51,349 nucleotides of DNA from Planctomycetota bacterium. Lineage in GTDB: Bacteria > Planctomycetota > Planctomycetia > Pirellulales > Lacipirellulaceae. Every line of letters begins with the position of its first letter. Position 1 is the stretch's first letter. Below are positions 34,769-45,200 of the stretch, one piece after another. The translations under genes and the position numbers were made by a program. The stretch covers positions 1-51,349 of the forward strand of contig JAADGV010000055.1 in NCBI GenBank assembly GCA_013152205.1, in the 5' to 3' direction. Below the pieces are notes generated by a model that searched no databases, was not told the DNA's origin, and was given only the letters and a program-made list of their open reading frames with translations.

Positions 34769-35196
34769 AGACCACCTGCAATTCACTCTATACTCACCGC
34801 GAACTCTACGTAAAAAAACATTTGCTTCGAGCCTGAGAATAATAGTCGCATGCCACACCAAAAAAACGATATTCTTTTGGTGGCCAAATTATCAAGCAAG
34901 CATTTTGCAGTTCCTATCGTGGCTTTTCAAAAGTGCGTGGCCATAGTTTCCTGTGAGACGGCTTAGAAAACGGCCAACTATGAAACCCAAGGAAGCCACA
35001 CCGCACTAGCCCGATTATGCGGATTGTAGGCCTCTTCTCCCCGAATACAGGGGTTTTGCACGAACTCTGCCTCGCTTTTTGATGCCTCTGATCCCATCAG
35101 ATTCCCCAAGCGCAACCTATACTTTCGTCGCATGGCAGGAAAATCCTTCGACCAGAGTGGAGGATAAGTTTCCCGTACGGAAGCAAGGAGCTAAAC
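34769..35196. other. Gene-free region between the NRAMP-like gene and the response regulator
   Basis: One hairpin with a bulge, GCCACACCAAAA...TTTTGGTGGC (34852-34884), lies about 85 bases after the NRAMP-like stop and may end its transcript, though no T-run follows. Downstream, AGGAG at 35185-35193 is the ribosome site of the response regulator. I see no ORF or RNA gene. Confidence 0.5.
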
Positions 35197-35646
35197 ATGA
35201 ACACGCCAAATTCAGCCAATAGAATCGAAAACCAAGCGGATTCACCTCAAGCAGCCCTAGAACTAGAAGGCCTGCAGGTGTTACTTGCCGAGGACTGTCC
35301 CGATCAGGGGCGACTCTTTCTCAAGTTCCTCCAATTGGCTGGGGCATCGGTCACGCTCGAATGTACTGGGCAGTCGGCTGTCGATACCGTCAGAAAATCA
35401 ACGACGCCTTTTGATGCTGTGGTAATGGACTTTCAAATGCCAGAACTAGATGGGCTTGATGCCACAAGGCAACTGCGCGAGCTAGGCCATAGCGGGGCAA
35501 TCATTGCGGTGACAGCGTTTGACTCAATAGAATTAAAACAGTCTTGGTTCCAGGCAGGGTGCAATGAGTTTCTTAGGAAGCCGCTCCAAAAAGCAGAGCT
35601 GGTCGACGCCATTTTGCGTCACACAACATCTCAACCCCAATGCTAG
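35197..35646 (+). CDS. Single-domain response regulator (receiver only)
   Basis: A 149-residue protein. A 25-residue leader is followed by one receiver domain: acidic pair in LLAEDCPDQ (about 31-36), phospho-Asp78 in VVMDFQMPELDG, the Thr in IIAVTAFDS, and Lys in FLRKPL. There is no output domain. It is closely similar to the receiver at the end of the hybrid kinase encoded next (LLAEDGPDNQRL and VILMDMQMPVLDG), and the two genes lie 97 bases apart, so it is likely a relay or competing phosphate acceptor for that kinase. Ribosome site AAGGAG, eight bases from the ATG. Confidence 0.93.
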   Translation: MNTPNSANRIENQADSPQAALELEGLQVLLAEDCPDQGRLFLKFLQLAGASVTLECTGQSAVDTVRKSTTPFDAVVMDFQMPELDGLDATRQLRELGHSGAIIAVTAFDSIELKQSWFQAGCNEFLRKPLQKAELVDAILRHTTSQPQC

Positions 35647-35743
35647 TCATCACTCTCAATAGCGGCGAACTTGTCTCAAAAAGGCTTGCGAGCGTCAGAC
35701 AACTTCTCCTGCCAAACAGATGTAGAATGCTGGAGAAGAACCA

Positions 35744-38503
35744 ATGACTTCGAAGAGGTGTGACACGCACTACTCAAGCTCGCGTTTTTTTCTACAGGTG
35801 CTCGTGACGATTTTCCTCATGGAAGCCGTCGTGATGTCTCTGCTTCCGGTCATACTGCCGGTCCATGTCAGTGGGTGGGTCGAGGCCATAACCGATGCGA
35901 CGCTGTTGACCGCTCTCAGTGCGCCAGTGCTTTGGGTACTAGCGTTTCACCCAGTGCATCGGTTGGCGTTCGCAAAAATAAGTAAGGCGAATCACGAGGC
36001 GGAAGAGCTAAGAGCTTTTGGTCAGATACTCGACCGATCTCTCAACGAAATCTACATCTTCGACGCGGATTCGCTACATTTTGTCCATGCGAATCGTGGT
36101 GCATGCGACAACATCGGCTACACGATCGAAGAGCTTCGTGGGCTGACGCCGATTGATATCAAGGCCGAATATACACCCTCTTCTTTTGCGAAATTAGTTG
36201 CGCCATTACTCGACGGCACGCAAGACTGTATCGAGTTCAGAACAGTGCATCGCCGCAAAGACGGATCAGAGTATCCTGTTGAAGTGCATCTTGAAACCTC
36301 GACTTTGGACAAAAGGGCTGTCTTCGTAGCCGTTATGCTCGACGTCACCAAGCTGAAGCAAACAGAAGAAGAGTTGCGTAAGTTGTCTGCCGCAGTTGAG
36401 CAAAGTCCGATGACCGTCGTGATAACAGACGAACTTGGGACAATCGAATACGTCAACCCAAAGTTCACCGAGACAACCGGCTACACCTCGGAAGAGGCGA
36501 TTGGCCAGAATCCTCGCATCTGTAGTTCCGGCGAAATGCCACGCGAAACCTTTACTCGAATGTGGAATGCACTTACCAAGGGCGAAGTATGGCAGGGAGA
36601 ATTCCACAACAAGAAAAAAAGCGGCGAAACCTATTGGGAACTGGGTACGATTGCCCCCATCCGAAATGCAATAGGCGAAACGACGCATTACGTGTCTCTT
36701 AATGAAGACATCACAAAACGCAAACAGCAAACTGCTTTGACGAAAAGTCGAAGTCATGTTTACAAACTACTGGCCTCGTCGACGCCTATTGAGAAAGTGT
36801 TAGAGACCGTCGTGCAAGGTGTGGAGTCGTTTTCTCCTGGTATGCTCTGCTCGATACTCTTGCTCGATCAGGAAGGCAAGTGCCTGAGGCACGGGGCAGC
36901 ACCAAGCCTACCGTCGTTCTATAACGAAGCCATCGATGGTGTGGAGATTGGCCCCTCAGTAGGTTCCTGCGGAGCGGCTGCATTCAATAACGTCCCGGTT
37001 TTTGCCGAGGATGTGATGCAACATCCGAATTGGGAACCTTATCGGGAGTTAGCAAAGCAGGCTGGCCTGAGAGCTTGCTGGTCGGTGCCGATTCGTTCCC
37101 GCGACGAGAAGGTTCTCGGCACATTGGCGATGTACTATCGGTCTCCCCGATTGCCCGAAGCCGAGGATCGCGAGCTGATTGACATAACGGCACACCTTGC
37201 CGGTCTTGCCATCGAACGGTTCCAAGCAATCGCACAACTCAAGCAGGCGAAAGTGGCTGCCGAAGCAGCTAACCAGACGAAGTCGGAGTTCCTGGCCAAC
37301 ATGAGCCACGAGATTCGCACGCCAATGACAGCAATTCTCGGCTACGCCGATCTACTTTCTGATGAGCAAGACGCCCCGCCTCGCTGGCGCAAAGCAATCA
37401 GCACAATCAAGCAAAACGGGCAACATCTGCTTACGATCATCAACGATATCCTAGACATGTCCAAGATCGAAGCCGGCAAAATGACCGTGGAGTATATCGA
37501 GACCAACCCAATACAGATTGTAGAAGAGGTCGTATCGCTCATGCACGCTAGGGCTGAGGGCAAAGGCATCGACCTTGTGGTGAAATACAACACTCTGATC
37601 CCAGAGCAGATCGAATCTGACCCGACACGGCTAAGACAGATTCTCTTAAACCTGCTTGGGAACGCAGTAAAGTTTACCGAAGTTGGCAAGGTGACGATTC
37701 ATTTGGCAGTGAATCCAGACCAGCAACTGCTCCATCTAAGTGTTGTAGACACAGGCATTGGAATGAGCCCTGAGCAACGCGACGTCATCGCTCGCTTCGA
37801 GGCGTTCAGCCAAGCCGATGGTTCCACTACACGCAAGTTTGGAGGGACTGGCCTCGGCCTGCGGATCTCCAACTCGCTCGCCCAGATGCTCGGTGGAGGA
37901 CTCAAGGTCGAATCTGAACTCGGTAAAGGCAGCACGTTTACAATGACGATCAGCACCGGAGAGCTAACTGGTGTACGAATGCTGAACCTGGAGGAAATTG
38001 CCAAGAGTACTGAGCAAACACCCCAGGCGAAGAGTAAACAATCCGACGATTTAAGTGGCGAACCACTCAAAGGGCTACGGATATTGCTGGCAGAAGATGG
38101 CCCTGATAATCAACGCCTAATCTCATTCCTCCTGAAGAAGGCTGGTGCCAAAGTCACGGTCGCAGAAAATGGACAACTTGCCCACGATCTTACCTTAGCA
38201 GCAATGGGTGAAGAGAATCCTTTCGACGTTATTCTGATGGACATGCAGATGCCAGTACTCGACGGATACGGGGCGACTCGCAAGTTACGTGAAGTAAATT
38301 ACGCTGGTCCAATTATCGCCCTAACCGCCCACGCCATGGCCGAAGACCGACAGAAGTGCCTCAACGTGGGGTGCGACGACTTCGCCACGAAACCCATCGA
38401 CCGGACCAAATTGATCGTAATAGTAAAAAAGTACGCTAACAAGGTAGAAACCCCAATAGCATTACAAGAGAACAACCACACTGCTCCAAGTAGCAGCCGT
38501 TAG
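35744..38503 (+). CDS. Membrane hybrid histidine kinase: 2 TM, PAS, PAS-PAC, GAF, HisKA, HATPase, receiver
   Basis: A 919-residue protein. Two TM helices (about 15-38 and 46-66) enclose a very short loop, so sensing is probably cytoplasmic. PAS 1 is at about 85-200, PAS 2 with PAC at about 210-325 (MTVVITDELGTIEYVNPKFT), and GAF at about 340-490. The HisKA H-box FLANMSHEIRTPMTAILGYA has phospho-His522. The ATPase has LLNLLGNAVKF, DTGIGM and GGTGLGLRIS. The C-terminal receiver has LLAEDGPDNQRL, phospho-Asp833 in VILMDMQMPVLDG, and Lys in FATKPID. The signal is unknown; GAF and PAS could bind small ligands or heme. GGAGAAG precedes the ATG. The partner is probably the receiver protein just upstream. 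Confidence 0.94.
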   Translation: MTSKRCDTHYSSSRFFLQVLVTIFLMEAVVMSLLPVILPVHVSGWVEAITDATLLTALSAPVLWVLAFHPVHRLAFAKISKANHEAEELRAFGQILDRSLNEIYIFDADSLHFVHANRGACDNIGYTIEELRGLTPIDIKAEYTPSSFAKLVAPLLDGTQDCIEFRTVHRRKDGSEYPVEVHLETSTLDKRAVFVAVMLDVTKLKQTEEELRKLSAAVEQSPMTVVITDELGTIEYVNPKFTETTGYTSEEAIGQNPRICSSGEMPRETFTRMWNALTKGEVWQGEFHNKKKSGETYWELGTIAPIRNAIGETTHYVSLNEDITKRKQQTALTKSRSHVYKLLASSTPIEKVLETVVQGVESFSPGMLCSILLLDQEGKCLRHGAAPSLPSFYNEAIDGVEIGPSVGSCGAAAFNNVPVFAEDVMQHPNWEPYRELAKQAGLRACWSVPIRSRDEKVLGTLAMYYRSPRLPEAEDRELIDITAHLAGLAIERFQAIAQLKQAKVAAEAANQTKSEFLANMSHEIRTPMTAILGYADLLSDEQDAPPRWRKAISTIKQNGQHLLTIINDILDMSKIEAGKMTVEYIETNPIQIVEEVVSLMHARAEGKGIDLVVKYNTLIPEQIESDPTRLRQILLNLLGNAVKFTEVGKVTIHLAVNPDQQLLHLSVVDTGIGMSPEQRDVIARFEAFSQADGSTTRKFGGTGLGLRISNSLAQMLGGGLKVESELGKGSTFTMTISTGELTGVRMLNLEEIAKSTEQTPQAKSKQSDDLSGEPLKGLRILLAEDGPDNQRLISFLLKKAGAKVTVAENGQLAHDLTLAAMGEENPFDVILMDMQMPVLDGYGATRKLREVNYAGPIIALTAHAMAEDRQKCLNVGCDDFATKPIDRTKLIVIVKKYANKVETPIALQENNHTAPSSSR

Positions 38504-38566
38504 CGGTGGCGGCCACACCACAACGAGCATCGAAAGTTGACCATCACAAAAAAATTGCTTGCGATT

Positions 38567-39709
38567 CTAGGGCTGATCTACCATCGGCACCGAGACGACT
38601 GGCGACTCGATCGAGATAATTTGCGTTTCAGGGCGAGCATCGATCTTACGCTTCCAACGCATGAGCTGTTGGCGGACAGACCACTGCTTGTAGCAACTAA
38701 TGCGGTAGGTCGGCAGAACGTCGGTCAGCAACGCTCTCTTGCTTTTCAGGTATCCGGGGCCAAGATCGTATCTCCAGTCTCCGCGCCGGAATGAATCTTC
38801 GATCGCCATAGGATAGAGTAAATTGCCAGCACCTTTCACTGGCAAAGTCGGATCGTAACCTGCTCGTAAGCCAAAAACATAGCCCTGGTATACGTAATTA
38901 TAAGCAAAGGCAACCGCACGATCGTCGATGTACAGTAGGTTGATGTCCACACACCCACTTTGCGCTGCGACCTCGTGCGTTTCTCTCAAAAAAGAGGCGA
39001 CCTCATTGTGCGTAAGGGTTGTGCCTGTTTTGGAAGAACCCTGCCAACTGGCAGCCGCAATTCTTAGACATTCGTCGTAGTAGTCCCACTGCGGAGCAAC
39101 AGAGGCATCGGGACGGAAACGAACATGGGTTATTTTCCCAATAGTGCTCAATTGGCGTTTCCAGCGACGATAGCTATTCCGCCATTTACTGGTTCGCGAG
39201 GCGAAGTAATCTTCCCAACTGCCAGAGAGGTCGACGACTGCGATCGACTCAAGCTGGCTCCGCTGGGGGGCGAAATGAGCTGTCTCCAGAGAAGCTTCGA
39301 TGAGATCGGATGCCTCTGGGCCACCTTCGACCCACCGCAGTTCTAATACGTCGAAATTGCGACTCGTTGTGCTGAGGTAATCAAACGCCGCGGCAAAAAT
39401 CTGCCCGGGGCATGGCCCGATGGGGCCGTAGAATGATCCCCAGAAATCAAGCGGATAGGTCAAGAACCGAATTTTTCCGACCTTGGTCAATTCCTGTCGG
39501 ACCACCAGGGGCAAGATGCCGACAACATTTCCGCAATCTTCCACCACAAGAACTTTTAAGCGTTGATCTGCTCTCGAGTGTTTCCAATAAACACAGAGCC
39601 AATCAAACGATTGGAAATAGTTCGCCCGAGGCGTCTGCGCGAGCAACTCCCCCCAAGTCGACTTGAGTTCAGCTAAGTCGTCGATGGAGTTGATTTCTCG
39701 GATGTTCAT
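38567..39709 (-). CDS. GNAT/FemAB-like acyltransferase (Acetyltransf_6, CelD/BcsL type)
   Basis: A 380-residue cytoplasmic protein. The N-terminal half has NYFQSFDWLCVYWKHSRADQ (about 30-50) and LKVLVVEDCGNVVGILPLVV. The C-terminal half carries the GNAT core: INLLYIDDRAVAFAYNYVYQ, GYVFGLRAGYDP and GAGNLLYPMAIEDSFRRGDW, then YDLGPGYLKSKRALLTD. This is the pattern of CelD/BcsL-type GNAT proteins found in exopolysaccharide and envelope gene sets. The substrate is unknown. It is convergent with the hybrid kinase gene and divergent from feoA, and I see no glycan genes around it. Confidence 0.87.
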   Translation of the reverse strand: MNIREINSIDDLAELKSTWGELLAQTPRANYFQSFDWLCVYWKHSRADQRLKVLVVEDCGNVVGILPLVVRQELTKVGKIRFLTYPLDFWGSFYGPIGPCPGQIFAAAFDYLSTTSRNFDVLELRWVEGGPEASDLIEASLETAHFAPQRSQLESIAVVDLSGSWEDYFASRTSKWRNSYRRWKRQLSTIGKITHVRFRPDASVAPQWDYYDECLRIAAASWQGSSKTGTTLTHNEVASFLRETHEVAAQSGCVDINLLYIDDRAVAFAYNYVYQGYVFGLRAGYDPTLPVKGAGNLLYPMAIEDSFRRGDWRYDLGPGYLKSKRALLTDVLPTYRISCYKQWSVRQQLMRWKRKIDARPETQIISIESPVVSVPMVDQP

Positions 39710-39855
39710 TTAGTTCGGGATTCCGTACTTTCCTGGCTGCGAGTGGTAAGTAGCGCTAGAAATATAGGTTACTGTCACCCCTCAAGCGGCCCTGGCTAAC
39801 AGCAATGGGCGTATTTCGCCTTGCGAATCAAGGCCGGCTACAGTACGCTGAACTT

Positions 39856-39875
39856 AATGAGAATTAGTCTCATGT
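39856..39875. promoter_or_regulatory. Fur-box-like palindrome upstream of feoAB
   Basis: AATGAGAATTAGTCTCATGT is very close to the Fur consensus of many bacteria (AATGAGAAT-ATTCTCATT); the arms ATGAGA/TCTCAT are perfect. It lies 46 bases before the first feoA ATG, where a repressor would block transcription. With feoA and feoB directly downstream, iron-dependent repression by Fur is the obvious reading. It could also affect the divergent GNAT gene. Confidence 0.8.
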
Positions 39876-39920
39876 ATTTTATGCCTGTACGCTGGTATAA
39901 ATCGCCCTTTTAGTACCCAG

Positions 39921-40157
39921 ATGCTTGCTCAGATGACTGTTATGCCGCTTCCGCGATTGCCCTGCGACTCGCTCGCTCGGATCGCCGGTTTACAGGTCGA
40001 CGACGACGATGCAACACGCCTCAAGGCGATGGGCATCTGCGTGGGTCGACAGGTGCAGTTGGTTCGGGCTGGCGATCCGCTGATCGTTCGCATCCTGGGC
40101 GCTCGAATCGGCCTTTCGGCCCGGTTGGCTGAGGGGGTATCCGTTGAACCAATCTGA
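39921..40157 (+). CDS. feoA: FeoA, ferrous iron transport accessory protein
   Basis: A 78-residue SH3-like protein. It shows LARIAGLQVDDDDATRLKAM (a FeoA helix region), GICVGRQVQLVRAGDPLIVR and ILGARIGLSARLAEGVSVEP, the last being the G-R-AL--A--I-V pattern of the family. FeoA is a small cytoplasmic partner of FeoB. Three in-frame ATGs (39921, 39933 and 39942) are possible starts; none has a clear ribosome site. It is followed by feoB after 88 bases and preceded by a Fur-like box. Confidence 0.92.
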   Translation: MLAQMTVMPLPRLPCDSLARIAGLQVDDDDATRLKAMGICVGRQVQLVRAGDPLIVRILGARIGLSARLAEGVSVEPI

Positions 40158-40245
40158 ATCGATCGAATACCTGCCCCCTTCTGTTCGCTGATTTTACCTG
40201 CTAACTCTGTTTGACGAGGCCTTTGCTTCTTAGGTTGCTGACGCG

Positions 40246-42252
40246 GTGAGTTCAACAATTGATGACATCAGTCTGACTGTCCTTTCGCAGACAGATCGTC
40301 CTGCGACGATTGCACTGGTTGGCAATCCAAACGCAGGAAAAACTTCGGTCTTCAACCGACTCACTGGGCTAAGGGCACAGACGGCAAACTTTCCGGGGAC
40401 GACTGTCGAGCATCGGCGCGGGCGGATTGAACTGGGCGGTCAAACGGTAACCCTGCTCGACTTACCAGGGCTGTATACGCTTGATGCAGTGACGCCAGAC
40501 GAACGAGTCGCCGTCGATGCACTCGAAGGAAAACTCTCTGGGTGGTCACAGCTCGACGCGGTGCTGGTGATTCTCGACGCCACCAACTTAGAACGCAATC
40601 TGTTTCTTGCCAGCCAAGTTCTCGATCGGAAGCTGCCAACCGTTGTTGCGCTGAACATGATCGACATCACAGAAAAGCACAATTTGCACTTCGATCTGGA
40701 GGAGCTTTGCGAGCGTCTAGGTTGCCCGGTGGTGGCGATCTCAGCACGATCTGGCCGCGGTATGGATGTGCTAAGCAGCAAGCTTGCTGAGTTGCTTCGC
40801 AATCAAAATGTGCCGGTGACGCCCCCCGACCTTGCCTCGTGTAGCTCATGCAGTGGTTGCCAATATTCTGCACGATACGACTGGGCAGAGAATGTCAGCG
40901 CTGCGACTTCGCATGGCGACACCTCCGCTCATGGGCGACTTACCGAGGCAATCGATCGGATACTTACGCACAAGGTGGTAGGACTAGGATGCTTTGCAGC
41001 CATCATGGTGCTGACATTCATCATTATCTTTTGGATGGCACAGTACCCGATGGATCTGATCGATGGTTGGTTTGGATTGGCTAGTCAAACCGTGGGTAAG
41101 TGGCTGCCGGCGGGGGATTTCAGTAGCCTTGTGACCGATGGCATTATTGGTGGTGTGGGTGGCATGCTGGTGTTTTTGCCGCAAATCTGCATGTTGTTTT
41201 TCATGCTAGCCTTGCTCGAAGACTCGGGCTATCTCGCTCGAGCTGCATTCGTGATGGATCGGCTGATGCACCGGGTGGGCCTACCAGGCAAAGCGTTTGT
41301 GCCGTTGCTATCGGCACATGCCTGCGCAATCCCGGCGATTATGTCTGCGCGAGTGATCGAGGATCGACGCGATCGGCTGGCAACCATTCTTGTGCTGCCG
41401 TTGATGACCTGCTCTGCCCGTTTGCCCGTGTATGCAATGGTGATGGGGCTGCTGTTCCCCACTGATCCGGTCAAGGCGTCGCTCCTGTTTGCGGCTGCGT
41501 ATGCTTTGGGAATTGTGACAACGCTGGTGATGGCGTGGGTGTTTAAGCAAACATTGCTTAAAGGAAAAACCCGGCCGCTAGTGATCGAGCTGCCCAACTA
41601 TCGCGTACCTTCGCTACGAAACGCATTGTTATTGATGTACGACCGAGCCATGGCGTTTGTAAAAAGCGTTGGCACGACAATCATGATGATCTCGCTGATA
41701 GTTTGGGCGTTGGCTACTTATCCGAAGACGCCAATTGAAGAAATGCCGACTGAGGTGCAATCGCAGATTGCTACATTCCAAGCCAATGGCGAGACGAAAA
41801 AAATAGACCGATTGATTAGCCAAGTAGAGCTTGAAAATTCGTTTGCAGGACAGCTTGGCCGAGGAGTCGAACCAGTGTTTGCTCCACTCGGTTTCGACTG
41901 GAAGATGAGCGTCGGCGTGATTAGCTCTTTTGCCGCACGCGAAGTCATTGTGGCAACGCTTGCCGTGCTGTACGGCATCGGCGAAGACGGAGCGGAAGAT
42001 GGCGGCCTGCTAATCGACCGCCTGCGTAACAGTACCCACGCCGATGGTCGCCCCGTATTCACAACGGCCACCTGCCTGAGCATGCTCGTATTCTACGTAC
42101 TGGCGATGCAGTGTTTACCAACGCAAGTTGTGACACGCCGCGAAACAGGCTCCTGGAAATGGCCCCTTTTGCAACTAGGCTACATGTCGGTGCTAGCGTA
42201 CGTGGCGGCGCTGGTAACATACCAAGTCGCGGCAGGGATGGGGTTTGCTTAG
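40246..42252 (+). CDS. feoB: FeoB, ferrous iron transporter with N-terminal G domain
   Basis: A 668-residue protein with a GTG start. The G domain has G1 GNPNAGKT (about 26-33), switch I FPGTTVEH, G3 DLPG and G4 NMID (about 144-147). Between it and the first TM helix lies a Cys cluster, SCSSCSGCQ (Cys199, 202, 205), which may bind metal or redox-sense. The membrane part contains two Gate domains (ALLEDSGYLARAAFVMDRLM and SFAAREVIVATLAVLYG) and a core LPVYAMVMGLLFP. The protein takes up Fe2+ across the inner membrane. The stop is 17 bases from that of the convergent heme-protein gene. Confidence 0.96.
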   Translation: MSSTIDDISLTVLSQTDRPATIALVGNPNAGKTSVFNRLTGLRAQTANFPGTTVEHRRGRIELGGQTVTLLDLPGLYTLDAVTPDERVAVDALEGKLSGWSQLDAVLVILDATNLERNLFLASQVLDRKLPTVVALNMIDITEKHNLHFDLEELCERLGCPVVAISARSGRGMDVLSSKLAELLRNQNVPVTPPDLASCSSCSGCQYSARYDWAENVSAATSHGDTSAHGRLTEAIDRILTHKVVGLGCFAAIMVLTFIIIFWMAQYPMDLIDGWFGLASQTVGKWLPAGDFSSLVTDGIIGGVGGMLVFLPQICMLFFMLALLEDSGYLARAAFVMDRLMHRVGLPGKAFVPLLSAHACAIPAIMSARVIEDRRDRLATILVLPLMTCSARLPVYAMVMGLLFPTDPVKASLLFAAAYALGIVTTLVMAWVFKQTLLKGKTRPLVIELPNYRVPSLRNALLLMYDRAMAFVKSVGTTIMMISLIVWALATYPKTPIEEMPTEVQSQIATFQANGETKKIDRLISQVELENSFAGQLGRGVEPVFAPLGFDWKMSVGVISSFAAREVIVATLAVLYGIGEDGAEDGGLLIDRLRNSTHADGRPVFTTATCLSMLVFYVLAMQCLPTQVVTRRETGSWKWPLLQLGYMSVLAYVAALVTYQVAAGMGFA

Positions 42253-42269
42253 AACCACAGCAGACTTAT

Positions 42270-45200
42270 CTAACGAGGCGTCAGCTTCAAATCCTTGAAC
42301 CGAACTTCAAGGGCTGGGCCGGAGTGGATTTGCAAGGCGACGATGCCTTGCAAGGCTCCATCGGGGTCGTCGAGGTCGACGCAGAGATTGCCGTTTAGGT
42401 AGGTTTGGATTTTGTGCCCCACGGCGACGATGCGGTACTCGTTCCAGGCGTTTGCTTTGAGGTGCTGCTGGGCTGACTTATCCCAGAGGATCGCCCGGCC
42501 ATGTTCTTCGTAGAGTTTGCCCCACCAACCGGCGCCGATGTCGGCTTGGTATCCTTTGACGTCGCCGCTGCGAAGCCGTTCGCTACGGAATTGGATGCCG
42601 CTGTTGCCTGCGTTGGGGGTGAGTTTTACTTTGACCTCCAGCTCAAAATCGCCGACGGCCATATCAGAGACGAGAAAGTGATTTTTCTTCAGTCCCGGAG
42701 AGGTGCCAACGATTTCACCATTTTCGACCTTCCAGTACTTGGCATCTCCGACCCAACCGGTGAGGTCCTGACCGTTGAAAAACTTCGCGGCATTTTCATC
42801 GGTAGCCAACATCGGCACTTGCTGTGGACTGGCAAGATAGGCCACCAGCGAGCGGATTTCGTGCGGCTTCATCTGCAACCATTGATTGTCGGGCATCATC
42901 GAAACCTGGCTGAGCATCATTTCTTCGATTTCGTCACGTGGCAAGACAAGCGTCTCGTTGGCTGTAACGACGGTGACGGCGCGGTCGTCCTGTTTTTTTA
43001 CAATCCCAGTGATCGTACGACCATCGTCGGTGACGACTATCGTGGGTTGATACTCCTTGGCCATCACCGCGCTGGGATCAATGACATTGGTAAGCAGATA
43101 ATCGAGATTCGCTCGATTCGAGCCAGTAAGCTCTGGCCCGATGGTTTCGCCAGTACCAAAAAGCTTGTGACACTGCTGGCAAGTTTTAGCGAAGATCGCT
43201 CTGCCAAGGTGCTGGTCGGGGGCTGGGCCTTTGTGCTCGATCATCTTGCGGTACTGGGCAATCTGCTTTTTCTTATCCTCAGACGTATCGCGGACGACAC
43301 CCCAGATACCGCTCATCTTTGTTTTGATCTCCTCGTTGCCAAGGTTTCGAAGTTGGCGGAGCAAATCGGCAGAGAGATCGATCGGTGCGACCTGTTTTTC
43401 GCCGATGGCATCTAGCAATGCAATGGCGTAATTGGGCCGCGAGGCAAGCGTGTTTAGCGCGTCGCGCTTTTCGTCGCCGTTGAACGAAGAATAACTATCG
43501 AGAATAACTCTGGCTGTATTTTTCTCGGCGTAGGCGGCAAGTCCACGAAGCGCTTCGCGACGCAATGCCTTGTCGGCAATCAATGCTTGCAGCACCGGCG
43601 CCAGTTGAGGATCTTTGGCACCGAGCAACGATTGGAGGGCCGACTTTCGCTGTTTGGAATCAGTAGCGGTATCAGACAATAGAGAGCGGGTTTCATCCAA
43701 AGCACGCGAATCGCCAAACTTCACCGCCAAGCGACGCGCCTGCGTACGAACAGCCGTGTTTTCGCTCTTGGCGAGTTGCCCATACGTCGAACCCCAAGCA
43801 GCAGGCATCGGCAAGCTCCGCCTCCCTTCGAGCGACACGGCCATAGCATTTAAGAACGTCAACTGTTCGTCGGCTGTTGATACTTTGGCAAGCGCATCCA
43901 CAACTAGTGTGATCGCTTTTTCAGTGCCAATGTCAGCGATGCGACGAACGGTGTGCGAAAACAATGCCGGGGTTTCCGCAGCTTGAGCCAGGGCCAGCGC
44001 ACGGGCCATGTCCTGCTCGACCAGGGGTTCTAGGGCGTACCATAGCATCAGTGGCAGGTTGTGGTCGTCGGCGTCTTCGTCGTGAGTGGCTAGTGCGGCA
44101 ATTAGGTCCCAACGGTTGCTGGGCGGGATTTGCTGACTCGCTGAAGCGAGGTACAGCCGAACGATGGGCGAGGGGTCGTTTTTGGCTAGCTCTACTGCCA
44201 AGTCCAAAGCCTCAGGCAACAGGTTTCCTTCTACCGTTTCAGTTGCTAGTTGGATAACCCAAGCACGAACGTATGGACTGTTGTCGGTTAGAGCTTGGTC
44301 GATCACTGTGGACGAAAGATTGCCGGTAACGTGCAGTGTCCAGAGTGCTCGGAGACGACGGGTTTCGTCTGCGTGCGAGGCGGCGATTTCAGCAAGGCGA
44401 CTGATTGCGGCTGTTTCGAGTGTTCCATCCACCGAACGCTCTTGCAGCAACCGTCGGGCGTGGCGGACGTACCAGTCGTTGCTGTTGAGTTGCAATTCGA
44501 CAAGCTGCCTGTCGCTAAACGGTTTCAAGTCGACTGCGACAGACGGCGCGCCTTGGTAGGCAATACGAAAGATGCGGCCATTGGCCCGATCGTGGGCCGA
44601 GGGATCGCCTCGATGGCACTGCTGTATATCGTACCAGTCGATCATATAAACTTGGCCATCGGGGCCATAACGCATGTTGAGAATCTGTGATGCTTGATCG
44701 CGGGCGAACAGAAAATCGGCGCCGTGGTTGCCTACGTAGCCAGAACCTTTTGGCGTGAGGATATCTCGATTGAGCCGCGCGCCGTGGATGTTGTTCATGA
44801 AGATTGTGTTGTGATACTCCTTCGGCCAACTGCCGCCAAGATAGATCATTGCGCCGGCATGCGCATGGCCACCGCCAGCCGCATTAGTCGAAGCATGAGC
44901 AACGGGAGTGTTGCGTCTCCACCAAGCGTGCTCGGCGATATTGCCGGCGTAGTGAGCATGGTCGGCAATGGTTTTGATGTCGTCGTACGTGTAAGGGTTG
45001 AAGTGGGTGCCTCCTTGCCTTTGATAGCGAGCGTCTTGAATCATATGGTAGAGGTGGGGAATAACACACGCGGTAATAAACATTTGGCCCTGATCGTTGA
45101 AATCGACACCCCAAGGGTTGCTCGTGCCGTAGGCAAAAACTTCGAACTCATGGCGAGTCGGGTGATAACGCCAAACTCCGGCGTTGATTTTGGTACGTTC

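Noticed and set aside
34852..34884. Rho-independent terminator after the NRAMP-like gene
   Set aside because: The hairpin has a bulge and no T-run, so it is recorded only as a hairpin.
42501..43415. 304-residue plus-strand ORF
   Set aside because: It is antisense to the cytochrome/DUF1080 part of the large heme protein, whose motifs (CxxCH) are clear on the minus strand.
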